Source of the DNA: Urophycis tenuis | Taxonomy: Eukaryota > Chordata > Actinopteri > Gadiformes > Phycidae | Direction of reading: 5' to 3' | Length of the DNA stretch: 64,000 nucleotides | Assembly (NCBI GenBank): GCA_036785325.1 | Contig: JAXIVH010000025.1 | Coordinates: forward strand, 2,298,601-2,362,600 | Shown here: positions 1-12,600 of the stretch, piece by piece | How the letters are laid out: each line of letters opens with the position of its first letter | Position numbering within the stretch: the first letter of the stretch is position 1 | Program-made: the position numbers and the translations under genes | Notes under the pieces: model-generated | Told to the model about the DNA's origin: nothing | Database searches by the model: none | The model's input: the letters and a program-made list of their open reading frames with translations, nothing else

Positions 1-231
1 TGTTGCCCCTTCGTTACAATGAATTGGAAACCAAAACACATCGAGTGCTTACCATAGCATGTGCGTCAACCCTGTCTGCTGACCGCATCTATGAAGTAGG
101 AAGCAAAAAAATGGACTCATTGCATACAGCATCATATCACTCATCATGTAACGCACATACATTCACAAAGGAAACACCCACAGATATAACGAACATGGAA
201 GTTAGTGAACCAACAATCATCTTGAGCATGA

Positions 232-234
<3 letters not shown>

Positions 235-276
<42 letters not shown>

Positions 277-345
277 GGGGCCTAGTGGGAATCGAACCCC
301 TAACCCCCGGCTCCTGTGGTAACGAGCCAGGGGGGGGGGGGGGCC
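235..345. repeat. (GT)n microsatellite, SINE head remnant and G-run in marveld2 intron
   Basis: A (GT)n tract at about 235-273 runs into G-rich sequence. Then comes a short tRNA-promoter-like stretch (GTGGGAATCGAACCCC, a B-box in minus orientation, about 285-325) that looks like the head of a decayed SINE, followed by a G-run at about 331-343. All of it is intronic, downstream of marveld2 exon 360-580. Confidence 0.7.
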
Positions 346-359
346 GTCGCCGCCCTCAC

Positions 360-2261
360 CTCGACACCATACTTCTGGCGATAGAGCCTAGCCGCCTCGT
401 GGCGCCACAGCTTCAGACACACCATGGCCCCGATCAGGTACAGCACCATGGTGAGGAAGAGGAAGATGATGGCGGCGGTCTGGCCCGCCTCCGTCCGGCA
501 GAAGGCGCCGTTGATGGGGTTGTTGAACACCGGGTAGGAGCAGAGGCCCCCGCGCGTGGTGTCCCGCACGTAGATGATGGCTGTGCACACAGAGAGCGTC
601 GTCAAAGGGTAAGAGGGGCATTTAGCAGACGCTTTTGTCCAAAGCGACTTACAATCAGTACATTTGTGGGGTTCGACAGGTGGACAGTTGGAGGAGGAGG
701 AGGATCAAGGGGCCCGAACCGCCGACCCTACGATTAGTGGATGATCCGCTCTGTCCACCAGCTCTACCCCACTGAGCTACTGCCGCCCTTTGTCGTGAAA
801 ATGTTTCTTCTTCGTCGCTTCCTATCTTAACACCAGGAGTGAGGGGGGGAGGGGGGGTGGGGTGGGGGGGGGGAATGGTCATGACAAGGTGTTTTTGAAA
901 GACATCCATTTGTGACATCACAAGTGGAAGCGTCAGATCCAAATCCAGGACAACTCAGCTCCGCGGTCCACATGTGATGTCACAAATGGATCGATTCCGA
1001 GACTGCCAGCGGCCGGCTAAATCAGCCTCGCCGCTCGACAAAAAAATAAACAAGACGTGGGGCAAAACACATGGGGCAACACAGCGTCCCTGCAAACCCC
1101 GCAAAGGACATTTAGCGCGCGCCGTTAACATCGGGCGGGGCCTCGCGCTGTCACGGACACCCAAACAAATAAAACACCGATCGACGATCAAAGAGAGAAA
1201 CCTGAAGTGAAACGACACAAAAAGAGGGCCGAGCGCGGCGACGCACCGGCGGTCATGTAGAGCACGGCCAGCGCCAGGTTGATGGTGAACTCCGTCAGGG
1301 GCCACCAGTGGGAGTCCAGCAGGATGGTGCGGTAGTACATGGTCATGCCCAGCACCAGCACGATGACGGTGACCAGCCAGGCCAGCCCCGCCACCACCAG
1401 GACGAAGGGGGTCTTGGGGCCCGTGTAGTAGCTGCCCCCGTACATCCCGCCAGCGCCGCCCATCCCCCCGCCGTAGCCCCCCCCGGGCGAGGAGTAGCCG
1501 TACATGTTGAACCACTCGTTGTCCTTGTGCACGTAGGCGCACACGCACGCAAACACGGCCGCGCCCAGCAGCAGCTCCACGCAGCCCAGGATGCGCAGCA
1601 GGCCCGCCCAGGACTTCATGTAGGCGTAGCGCTGGTGGTACTCATCCACGCGCTCGCTGTAGGTCATCGCCGTGCGGTGCGTGTGGCCCGACAGGGACCC
1701 GTGCGGGTCCAGCAGCTCCTTGCGCGAGTTGTAGCTGCTGCCGCCGCCGGCCGAGCCGCCGCCGCCATAGCGGTCGCGGTGGGACCCGGGCTCGGGGGAG
1801 TGGGGCGGCGAGCAGCGCACGCCCCCGCTGGAGCTGTTGTTGTTGTTGGCCGAGGAGGAGGAGGCCGGCTCGGAGGGCGGCTCGGAGGCCGGCGTGGACA
1901 TGGGCCAGGGCTTCTTGCTGCTGCCGCTGCCGCCGCTGCGGCCGCTGTCACCGCGGAAGAAGCTCTTCCAGGAGTCGGGGATGAAGCGGTGGACGGGCTT
2001 GAGGTCGATGTCCAGGGCGGGGTCCAGGGGGTCCGGGTCGCCCTCGCTGCCGCCGCCTGGGTCGTCTTCGTCGTCGTCGTCGGGGCCGACGGCGGGGCGG
2101 TGGGGCAGGGGCGGCGGGGGCAGGGGGTCGGCGCTGGCGGCTAGCGGGGGGGTGTGGCGGTCGTCGCGGCGGGAGGGCGGGGCGTCGCGGGGCACCGAGT
2201 CGTACTGGGGCGCATGGCGGGGTGGCTCAGCGCGTCGGTGGAAGGCTGCTCCATGTGACAT
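360..2261 (-). CDS. marveld2: Tricellulin (MARVEL domain-containing 2), 5' two coding exons, partial
   Basis: Tricellulin is a four-pass tight-junction protein that seals tricellular contacts in epithelia. Two coding exons are visible, 1247-2261 and 360-580, joined in phase (412 codons, ending ..RQKYGVE). The start is the ATG at 2261-2259, just inside an exon whose acceptor lies at 2279/2278; the upstream Met-(Cys-Val)n reading is only the (CA)n tract at 2307-2372. The first ~210 residues are a Pro/Ser/Gly/Asp-rich cytoplasmic tail. Four hydrophobic spans follow at about residues 218-244, 285-310, 324-345 and 374-397. The first extracellular loop is Gly/Tyr-rich (GGGYGGGMGG), as in occludin relatives, and the blocks SYYTGPKTPFVLVVAGLAW and CLKLWRHEAAR are typical of tricellulin. 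The C-terminal occludin/ELL coiled-coil exons lie beyond position 1. MARVELD3 and occludin fit less well. Identification rests on family recall, not a search. Confidence 0.93.
606..789 (-). mobile_element. tRNA-derived SINE, copy 1 (marveld2 intron)
   Basis: Read on the minus strand it begins with a tRNA-like head carrying an A-box-like TAGCTCAGTGGGGTAGAGC and a B-box-like GGTCGGCGGTTCGGGCCCC. It ends with the fish SINE tail (TGTAAGTCGCTTTGGACAAA, then GCGTCTGCTAAATG). Near-identical copies occur at 14718-14900 and 37713-37870. Because of the long non-tRNA body it is a retroposon, not a functional tRNA gene. Confidence 0.85.
903..991. repeat. Fold-back repeat built on a TGTGACATCACA palindrome
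   Basis: Arms at about 905-927 and 967-989 are near-perfect inverted copies of each other (ATCCATTTGTGACATCACA in both orientations), with about 40 bp between. Each arm also contains its own palindrome. It lies in the marveld2 intron between exons 580 and 1247. The rest of this intron (991-1246) shows nothing I recognise. Confidence 0.7.
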
Positions 2262-2303
2262 GAGGAAGATGATGGGCCCTGCGGGGGAGCGGGTGTGTGC
2301 ACG

Positions 2304-2306
<3 letters not shown>

Positions 2307-2372
<66 letters not shown>
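2307..2372. repeat. (CA)n microsatellite next to marveld2 exon acceptor
   Basis: About 33 CA dinucleotides directly upstream (minus sense) of the acceptor used for the first marveld2 coding exon (2279/2278), so much of the polypyrimidine-tract region is (TG)n. Confidence 0.9.
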
Positions 2373-2377
<5 letters not shown>

Positions 2378-2399
2378 GAGTGCAGCATTTTGATGTGTC

Positions 2400-3955
2400 A
2401 AACCTCAGTGCTCTTCATGCTTGAGTGTCGAGAAATGTTCTGAATCAGCTGTTCCCAGAGCTACCCACCAGAGATACAAAGGTAATGCAGGTAGGCTGAC
2501 AAACATAAATATGTAGATAGAGAGCTAGATGGATACTTTATTCATCCCAAGGGAAATGTTTGATAGAACGATGTATATATGGCAATAAAGCAAATATGAC
2601 ATACACACATAGGTAGGCCCTGTGCATGTTACAAGGAGTTGAGGCTGCTGTGGAATAATGCGTGACTCAAGTTTAGACCTCATAAATTTGGTTTATGTGC
2701 TGATGAGGTGGTTCAGAATTGATTACTACAATTTTATTCAAGAAAAAACAAGTGGCGATGTGTTGCTTGATCTCATGAGCAACACAGTGATTGGATCAGT
2801 TCATTTGGATGGATACATGTTGGGCTTTAGACTTCCTTTGTTGAATCTTCTAGTGGGCAGGTAGGTGGTTGGGAACAGAGTTGTGTGATGGTACTGAGGC
2901 AGATATCAGATCTACATTGCTAGTCTAGCGTTCATGCAAAATCCCATATTTATCCCTCAAAAACGCGATAATGTCAGATTCGGGTTGTCATCAACACCAG
3001 ACCGATACTCATGCAAGAGTGAAGGGTATATAGACCTAACCCACTAAACCAGTTAATGCACCAGAGAAAATGCTTTAATCTGGGGTCCATCCATGCCACC
3101 CCCATGCATGCAGTCAAAAATGTATTTAAGTGCCACTTAAAATAATAGTAATACTATTTATAACTGTATATCAGTATGTCTTTGGGAGCAGCACAAAAAA
3201 ACATTTTATCAAAGCCATTTCCAATTAACTTTGGTTGGTTTGGTGAGATATAATATAAAAAAAACATTCCGCTTGAATACCTCTTTCATACGCAGTCACT
3301 CAACACGACTTACATGGGCTTGCAGATCAGATTGCAAACCTTGCATGAAAATAGTGTTTTCTGGAGTCACCTGCAACGAAAAACACACAAAAAACAACGT
3401 GGGCGCTGGAAGGCATATCCTTTACTTCCTTATGAATATTCATCGTTTGGGCATTGTCGGTATACCCGTAGTTGATTAACACCACGACGGTGTCATTACA
3501 TGTTCACGGTTAGGTTATGCAGGATGGATAAAAACACCGGTTGTTATAATATTATGTCTGGAACTTGACGCGTCGAGCACAACCTGTAGCGCGATCGATA
3601 AAACAATAGTATGGCTGTAAGGGCAAAATGGGTGCATGGAAGTAAAATAAGTAATAATTTGAGACGCAATGGACTTTTAAATTATCTAATTAGGTGTAGA
3701 AACGTCCCGAACAACACAGTGGACAGTGGTTGTTTATTCCCCCTCGGCGACGTTAACCTGCGCAGTGCGAGGAAACGTCAGCTCCACGGATCCCAAACTT
3801 TACTCGAACATTTCACCCCAAAGTTTGCCACTTAACATTGTGTTCAAGGTGAGTTTGAGACGGGCAACCGCATCCACCTACACATACGAAATCCCGGCGA
3901 AATCAGCGATTAAAATCTAGGTAGTTTCAAGAAAAAGCAGTCGCGTAGTGCATAC
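2400..3955. other. Putative marveld2 intron 1, no gene seen
   Basis: AT-rich sequence. A LINE 3'-tail remnant lies at about 2520-2565 (ATGGATACTTTATTCATCCC, a common fish L2/CR1-type tail). No reading frame here resembles a known protein; the short frames at 2658-2864, 3231-3479 and 3611-3920 have no recognisable content. Confidence 0.5.
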
Positions 3956-4062
3956 CTTATTTCCTTGGTTGTCCTCCCGCTCGGTCCCTCATTTCAAAGG
4001 CGGACCCGCACAGGTTCCCAGAGGGGGCGGAGCCTTGTGACTTGCCCATCCCGGTGACGTCA
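3956..4062 (-). promoter_or_regulatory. Probable marveld2 promoter and non-coding first exon
   Basis: On the minus strand a good splice donor (AATAAG|GTATGC) ends a candidate 5'-UTR exon at 3956. The bases just upstream (about 4020-4065) hold a GC box (GGGGGCGG, 4023-4030) and a perfect palindromic CRE (TGACGTCA, 4055-4062). The stretch is more GC/CpG-rich than its surroundings. It lies 1.7 kb upstream of the acceptor of the first marveld2 coding exon (2278) and nothing else nearby would use it. Seen: motifs and donor. Inferred: that this is the transcription start region. Confidence 0.45.
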
Positions 4063-4089
4063 CCCAGCCGCCGTACTGTAGAAACTCAC

Positions 4090-5112
4090 ATGGCGCAAGC
4101 CACTGTCTGGTACGAACCTATGACGGCACAAACACATGATCGAAACTCGGATTTCCATAAAAAAAATCAAAACAAACATAGGTCACATTTCCGCAAGTCA
4201 TAGGAATTTAGATTACGACACCTTACACACACAGAACTGGATTAAACTCGTCACTGCTGTATTGTATTTTTACAATTTGTCTTGTCTAACACTGCATCTG
4301 TCTACAACACTGCATTTTTTTGTATTCATTTATTTTTATTTTATTTTATTTTATTTTTTTATTCTTTTTTTTGGTGTTTTATTTTATTTATATGTTTTTT
4401 TATTGTATTTATATTTATATGTATCTTGGTTGCTATGGTGACCCAATTTCCCATAGGAGACTAATAAAGTTGTGTCCTCCTCCTCAATTTATAAAGAACA
4501 GTGTGGAGAAGATGCTCTCCAAATGGTAGAAATATTGTAAACTGGAAGTTTAAAAAAAACCAAGCCAAACCAAAAACCAACCATTAAATAAACCAAGAAG
4601 TGAATAATGGACATTGCCCCATTTACTTGATCAAAATAGTATATAACTTGTAATGGATGGTTGACTGATACAATGAACTGCACCCAAAACTCAACTCAAC
4701 GTAACACACAAATCACAACAAGCACTCTGTTTATTTCAATTATTTTATTCCGATTATGAAATCATTTGTTTTGAATTGTCCATCTTTGTCAAGGCAATGC
4801 CCTTAAAACATGAAGATTTACAGTATATATATGCTTTGTGGAGTAATATTTACCCAGTTTCATTATATATAAACACAGAAGGCTTAAAGGATGTTGCAGA
4901 ACAAATATAAAGTTTGATATGCAAACTACTGATGCCATGGTGTCAAACACATTCTGTTTCTAAATGCTTTCAAAATCATTAAATTCAAAAATCACAGAAT
5001 GACAACTTCTCTCGAGACAACATAGATACAGACAACATAGAGATATACGATCATTTATTTACTGAAACCCCATAGACACAGAGCGAGCGCACGCACACAC
5101 ACACGCACACGC

Positions 5113-5160
<48 letters not shown>

Positions 5161-5934
5161 AGCACATTATATACAGACACACATAAAGACTTCATAATGT
5201 CCATCTCTGCAAGACAAAAACGAGTGATAGACATAAGGGACAGTGACAGTATTTTTGAAAAGGTAGTATTTGAATAACAGATAAAAAACTAAATCAGCTC
5301 AGCCAAGACTACAGCCGGCGATAGACCAGTCCAGGTTTAAAAAGCCAAAGTCCTTGCCTTGTTTTTGCTCCAGCAGAGCACCGATTTCACTCATTAGTTG
5401 CGACCCCTGTCTTGGTGGCAATCACCAAGTTCAGACGGTTGACTCAAAATCCCGGACTTTTGACTTTTCTGAACCTCAAGTTACAGCAGTCGCAGTTTCC
5501 TCGCACCCTCCGTCAATTAGTTTCAGAGAACTTTATAAACCCATTTTCTTTTTACACATTGGTCATCATATTCTAGCATTCCTAACAATACAGATACCAA
5601 TTTAGACATACAAAACCAGAACAGTGTTTTTTTAGTTTAGTTTTTTTTTACACATGGTTTGTAAACACATAAATATCATTATACACGAATAGATTGCATA
5701 AGGTCGTGTTGACGACTCAAGTATCGCTATCGGTCTACTTAGATTGAGACAAAGGTACATGGCTTCAAGGTTACGGTCATCTTCATCGTCATACGCAACG
5801 ACCCAAAAAACAACCCAAAAAACATCATAAACATCATAGATCGATAATTACAACACACGACTGCAGTTGTAAAACGAAACGGCTATACCGTAAAATAGTC
5901 CCCATGAGGAAATCACTCCACTCTGAGCAATCAG
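4090..5934. other. AT-rich non-coding stretch; possible pi4ka 3' UTR at its right end
   Basis: It contains an A/T-homopolymer-rich block (4310-4430) and a (CA)n tract at 5086-5156. On the minus strand AATAAA-type signals occur near 4727-4745. If pi4ka ends inside the gap, 4720-5934 would be its 3' UTR. I found no PI4K catalytic-domain sequence here in any frame. Confidence 0.35.
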
Positions 5935-6134
5935 NNNNNNNNNNNNNNNNNNNNNNNNNNNNNNNNNNNNNNNNNNNNNNNNNNNNNNNNNNNNNNNNNN
6001 NNNNNNNNNNNNNNNNNNNNNNNNNNNNNNNNNNNNNNNNNNNNNNNNNNNNNNNNNNNNNNNNNNNNNNNNNNNNNNNNNNNNNNNNNNNNNNNNNNNN
6101 NNNNNNNNNNNNNNNNNNNNNNNNNNNNNNNNNN
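5935..6134. other. Assembly gap (200 N)
   Basis: Exactly 200 undetermined bases. A round length is usually a placeholder rather than a measured size. The gap falls inside pi4ka, directly 3' of its last readable exon. Confidence 0.98.
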
Positions 6135-6217
6135 CAGGCGGAAGTCACTTTGTATAAAACCATCGCCCGGATGACCAAACGATGAATAAGCACCAAGGTG
6201 AACGCGTGGTAGCGTAC

Positions 6218-6586
6218 CGGACTTCTTGGAGGCGGTGGACATGCCGCTGGACAGAGGGTAGGTGTTGATCCAGCCCTGGGCCGCTCTGCTGGGAGCGGGC
6301 GCTGGAGTCGGCGCTGCCCCGGAGGTCTGGGGCGTTCATCACCGACAGGCTGTTCATCGACGGGTCCTGGTTGTCTGGACGCACCGCCACACACACACAC
6401 ACACAGAGTAAGACCGGGTCGGGGAGCTGCGGGGCCTAGTCTTTTCCCTACAGAATCTGGATGCGCAATTACCAATATGTAATATCCAATTATATATTCT
6501 GAATCCACGCTGCAAATACTGTATGTGTAGAAGGTTCTGCTGGAACTGCTTGTTGTATTCTATTTCTATACATATTAATATCAAGA

Positions 6587-6663
<77 letters not shown>

Positions 6664-9600
6664 TTCCATGACAAAAGTCTGTTCTGTTATAAGTGATGCA
6701 ATACTGTGGTAGGGATTATAAAGTGTTGCAGATTTAAGTGTTAATAAAGGTGTTTTAGTATTGTTTTCTGGAGCACTGTTCTGATCCTAATTCTAATAAC
6801 AATACTTAAACCAGAAACCAGGTTTGTATGTATATTCTAAGCTATGCTCACAAGACAACACCAAGGAACCACACGTGTGAGTGAAACCATAAAGACAGGA
6901 TGTTTGATGACCAGGGGAACGGAGGAGGAAGACTCTGGAGAGCTAAATGAGTTGCATCCACAAGGCAGGCTGTTTTTTTAGGGGGGGGGGGGGGGGGTGG
7001 GGTTGGCTTCTTTTCGTTCGACGGTCATGCGGGTTAAAAAAAACAAAATGGGTGACTCTGATGCGAGTACATGAGGGAGAGACGTGGGCAGGGCCCGGCC
7101 CGGTCAGGTAGAGAGTGGACCAGGTCCTGGTTGAGAGTGGACCTTCAGAAGAGGCGGCTTGTGAAGCTCATCTGTGGTCCAGTGAGAATGGAGAAACGTG
7201 TGCTGGTCAATGGATCCTCATCATCACCATCCTCATTATCATAGACCCATTGGTAGGGGCTGGAACATCTTCCTTTGCCTTCATCTTCGTCTTCCGGTGA
7301 CAACTCAAGGGAGGCAGGCGAGGGGGGGGGGTGTGAGCGGAGGAGGAGGGGGTGAGTGAGGGGGTGAGCGAGGGGGGGGGGGGGCGGGAGGTGTGCAGAC
7401 GTGATGACGACCATACATGTAACGCGGTGACAAATTCATGCTTATCCTCATGGCCGGACAGAGGGAGAGAGAGGGTGAGAGAGTGAGATAAAGGGCAAGA
7501 GAGGGCGAAAGAGAGAGAGAGAGAGAGAGAGAGAGTAGAAAGTCTACAGTTCACAACAACTGCCTTCAATCTAGATCCTGGCCTCTGGGAACCAATTGTT
7601 TCAGAGTTTCATTCTGTTTTCCTTATCACCTTATTGACAGACCCATCGTTTCATCTGTTGCCTTATTGTCTGGTACAGTGCTCTGCCTGCCTTCTGTTTC
7701 AAGGGCTTTGTCAACGTTATCATTTCTCCACGTATTTGCGTTGTGTGAGGCACTCTGGAGGGTGCTCACATGGGAAATGAAATGCAACGCTGTGCAAACA
7801 CACCACCGAGGAGAGGCATGGTGAGAGGGAAGGAAGCAGAGAGAGAACAGAAGGACTGCACAAGAGAGAGAGAGAGAGAGCTGGAGACATAAGACAACAA
7901 CGAGGCCAGTGAGGACAACGGCGGTGAATTTGAGTTGGCAGTTAAAAAAAAAAAATCCAAAACGACAAAAAACGACAAAAACCACAAAAACGACAAAAAA
8001 CCACAAAAACACGATGGGGTGGTGGGGGAAAAAAATGATGCAAAAAAAAAAAAAAAAATGAAGAACCACATCAATCCCTTGCAGCGGGGGGCGGGCGGCG
8101 GTCCGCGTGGGCCGTGGTGGGCGGGGCTTACTCAGGAGGGAAATCGGAGAGGTGCTGGACACGATTAGCGATCCGAATATCCCGGCCGAGAGGCTGCTCT
8201 GGGCGGGCGTGGTGCACAGCTCACCGGGCGGCACCAGGTGGCACGCGGCCAGGTACTTCTTGTCCGAGAGGATGCTGGCGTAGAAGCGCGTCATGATGCT
8301 GATGTCCTCCCGCAGGTGCTTGTCCCCCTGGGTGGGGAACTTGGGCGCCACGCTGGGGGGGGACAGCGGGTGGAAGGTGGGGGGAAGGGGAGAGAGGAGA
8401 GAGGTTAAAGGTTATGGTGGAGCGAATCCTGCGTGACGGGAGGTGCGGAGGTGCGGAGAGGCTCGCGTGGGAACGTCTCAGGAGTAGAGGATGGATACCC
8501 GACCCGAACCTGACGGTACCCGACGGGCCGGGTCGGGTTCGGACAAATATTTAGAAATGATGCTTGGGTTCGGGTCGGGCTCGGTCACATCTACGTGTTT
8601 TGAAATGTTTCATTTACACGTGCGTTAACTCGCGCATGTTGCGCTAATCTGTTTGTTGACATTTCCAAATGCCTTGCAGTTGCTTAATAAAGGCGGGGCT
8701 TTCATAAACACAGACGTAAATGTCGTTAGTATGAAAAAAAAAATCGACTTTAACTGTGTCAGGTTCGGACATAAAAAGCTTGATGCCTGTCGGGCCCGGG
8801 TGCGGTTACTGTTCTGTCGGACGCGGGCCGGGATTGGACAGGACATTGCGGCCCGATCCGCACTCGACTCGACCGACTGGTTGAGACGTCCAAAAGGGGC
8901 AACACAGTTATGACAAAAATAGTAAATCCGGCTTTTCTGTATTCTGTGGAGCCTATGGCATGTCAAAATCAATAATATTAACGCAATTACAGAGTAACGG
9001 TTTGTAATGTTATTATCTTTTTAAATTAATTTTTATTCTTTATTTTTTAATTAATAAGCGAATTGCAACCTTTCACGATGTGAAGAAGAAGAAGAATGAC
9101 TCTTTATCAAGAATTATCTCTTACAGAGACACAACCTGCGTGTGGTCACCGTTACCCGCGTCAGTACCTGAAGTAATCAAACGCCGTGGAGTATATCTTC
9201 TCCCGGAGGACGTTCCTAATGGTGGCGTTGGTGACCACGTCAGAGTGGAGCAGGGCCAACCCCATGGTCAGCAGCCTGAGTGCAGCATGCATGCGTACAT
9301 ACACACATGTGTGAACGCAATTCTCATTGTATTGATGAAACATTGAAGGATGAAGCCATTGTCATACATGCATTGTCATGAAATTATGTACATTTTTAAT
9401 GTAAATATTTATTTACATTTAAATCTAAATTTTACATTATTTACATTTGTTTATAAATGTATTATACATTTTATAAATTTGTTTATTTTTATTTATAATT
9501 CTGAGAAATTGCACGAATATACAATCATTTGCAGGACAACTGTACGTGTGCATGTGTATGTGTGTGCGTGTGCATGGGTGTGTGTGTGCATGCGTGTGTG

Positions 9601-12600
9601 TGTGTGTGTGTGCATGTGTGCGTGCGTGCGTGTGTGCGTACCTGAAGCGGGGTCCAATGGCCGCCACGTGGCGGTTCAGGCTGCTCTTGGTCCCGCCCAC
9701 CGTCAGAGACAGCGAGCGCTGCAGCAGGCTGCCGAAGATCTCCACCTGGTCCGCGCTCGAGTACTTTGCTATCTCGAACCGCTGCACCAGGAACTACCAA
9801 GAACAAAGGGAGCGTGAGGCGCTCGTTCACCACGCCCTCGACGAGACAAGCAGCTAGCGGACGAGCGAGGCCGCTTCCTTGGCCTAGAAGAACTGGGCCA
9901 ATCGTAACCTTCAGACAGCCTGGTTCATGGGCCCATGTCCGACGACTGGGTTGATGAATATCAAAAGCACTTCCTGCCTTGGGGATATACTGATGCTTCC
10001 TTGGTCCGGAGCCACTTCGATGGCCGCTTTAGGATTCTTCACTAGCTTACTATGTGTTGGGTTAATGGGAACAAGTGACAATGGAGGAAAACATCTGGAG
10101 CTTTAGGGAGCGAGGAGTGAGTGTGCAGTAAATGCTGTTGGAATGCAGCAGAATGTGTCTTGTGTGTCCTCCAGGTGGAATGAACACAGAGACCCACGCA
10201 CACAGTGCACACGGCAGGGGTTTACCTCAATCCAGATGTGGTGCGGGGTGACATCTGGGGGACACGGGACAGGCTGGCTCTCCTCGGAGGCGGCCAGGGG
10301 GTCTGCCTCCACCTGGGCGTCTGAAAACAGCCCCATCTTCAGCTCCACGGTCATCTGCCACGCCCCCGCCATCTCCCGCATGAACTACACAGCAACACAC
10401 AGAAAGGGGGAGACGGGAATTGGACAGGGACCTCATGATACGACATTACAACAACGTTTGGGGGGCGAAACTTTGCATGTCAATTGTGTACATTTTGGGA
10501 TACAGTATTTTCCAAAATATTGTATTTTTTTCCCAATCAATATTTCTAAAACATAAATATAAAAGGACCCCTTATTTTATCCCTTATTATTATTTATTTG
10601 ACTAGGTGTGATGGTGAGAAGTCATTAATACAAGCCATCACAAAATCAACACGTTTGTGACATCACAAATGTGTGTCAGCCACGGCACACGACGGACAGA
10701 TCAACTCCGGCCTCACACTTCACGGTCAAAAGGAGGGGCCCTTTCAACACAGAAGGGGAAACGCAAAAAAGATGGCACTCCTACAGGAACTTCGATGCCG
10801 GCGCGCGCCGCCAGCAGCCACTCCCAGCAGGCGATGGCCGTCTCCATGCCGTGCTCGGTGAACATCTTGATGGGGGACCAGCAGAGGTGGTGCAGGAGCT
10901 GGGGGTCAAAGTCTGGAGGAGCCACGCACACACCAGACAGACAGAACCAAACACACAACAAGAGAGGATTACAACCACGTGAATCTGCATTGACTGCAAA
11001 TTCAAACAGAGAGGTGGACACGCCCCCATCACCATCGACGGGACTCCTGTGGAGAGAGTCAGCAGCTTCAGGTTCCTCGGGGTTCACATCACTGAGGACC
11101 TGACATGGACTCATCACACCAACATCATCACCAAGACAGCCCGTCAGAGGCTCTTCTTCCTCCGCAGGCTGCGGAGGTTCAACATGGACTCCAGGATACT
11201 CTGTAACTTCTACAGGTGCACCATCGAGAGTATCCTGACCGGCTGCATCACGGCCTGGTATGGCAGCTGCACCGCCCTCAACCGTAAGACTCTACAGAGA
11301 GTGGTGAAAACTGCTCAGCTCATCACCAGGACGGAGCTGCCATCCATGGAGGACCTCTACACCCAGCGGTGTAGGAAGAAGGCCTACAGGATTCTAAAAG
11401 ACCCCCATCACCCCAGCAACAAACTGTTCTGTCTGCTGCCGTCTGGCAGACGGTACCGCAGCATCCGGACCAGGACCACCAGACTCAGGGACAGTTTCAT
11501 CCCACAGGCTGTAAGACTGTTGAACTCCTGAGCTCTGTGAAGGTCACTACATCTGTTTATAGGAAAATATTTATTTTCATATTTATTTAGATTACATTAT
11601 TTAATTCATATCGGTTCATACCTCCCCATAACTGCTGCTAATTCAACTGCACATGTAAATATAACACTTTTACTTTTACACTTCTGCACCTTACAATGTT
11701 TAATGTTTAATGTTTTAATGTTTATATTATTATCATGTTATATATATATTTTATTTTTATTTTCATTGCACTAGTTTTTCTCTTCTTCTCTTATTCTTGA
11801 CACTTATTGAGTTGTTTTGGGGTGCCTGGGACTTAAGATTTTCATTGCCAACATGTACGCTGTATCTGTTGAGCAAATGACAATAAAAACCTTTGAACCT
11901 TGAACCTTTGAACCAATTGTCTGCGTTTGGTACAAAACATTTGTGTCACTATGGAAACATTTAGATTTATATTTAATCCAAAGCATCCTGTGACATCATG
12001 AGTGCATACACTTGAGCCCAGGTGGCCCCCGGTGGGAATTGAACCCTTCACCCAAACAGTATAACACGCTATACCAGTTGAGCTGGAGAGGACCAATACA
12101 TTCATTGTAAGTCGCTTTGGACAAAAGCATCTGCTAAATGCCCACTTTACCCTTTTACATTCATAGTACTAATCTATATAACAAAAAGGGGTGGAAAACC
12201 TTTGGTGGTGATGAGCAAGGCAGCGAGTTTGAACATGGCCTCGGTGAAGGCTTCGGGCTGCCCGCTGTCCAGCGCCTCCCCCATCAGCCTCACCATCAGC
12301 CGGCTGAGGTCCGAGTGGCCCCGCATCGCCTGAGAGAAGTGGATCATCCCGGACACCTGCGGAGAACGAAGCAACCCAAAGAGTGAGATGAGCGAGGTCA
12401 GCGTGACGCACGCATTTAGTATTTACATTGAGTATCACGCGGTGATCCCTCGCTTGTCGCTCACCTCTCCCGCATATCTGTTCCTGAGGTTCAGAGAGGC
12501 CATGAAGTTAGAGTAGTCCTTCTTCACACAGGCGGGTCTTTCAGTGAGCTGGGTAGTCTATAGGAACAGGAGGGAGGAAATAAAAGACCAGGTATCATAC

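Noticed and set aside
606..789. tRNA gene on the minus strand
   Set aside because: Internal promoter boxes are present, but no cloverleaf closes and a SINE body and tail follow; two further copies show it is a retroposon.
1308..2144. 278-codon plus-strand frame over marveld2
   Set aside because: Antisense shadow of GC-rich marveld2 exon; Ala/Gly/Val low complexity.
2658..3920. Small plus-strand genes in the AT-rich stretch
   Set aside because: Short frames, no recognisable motifs, no splice or promoter support.
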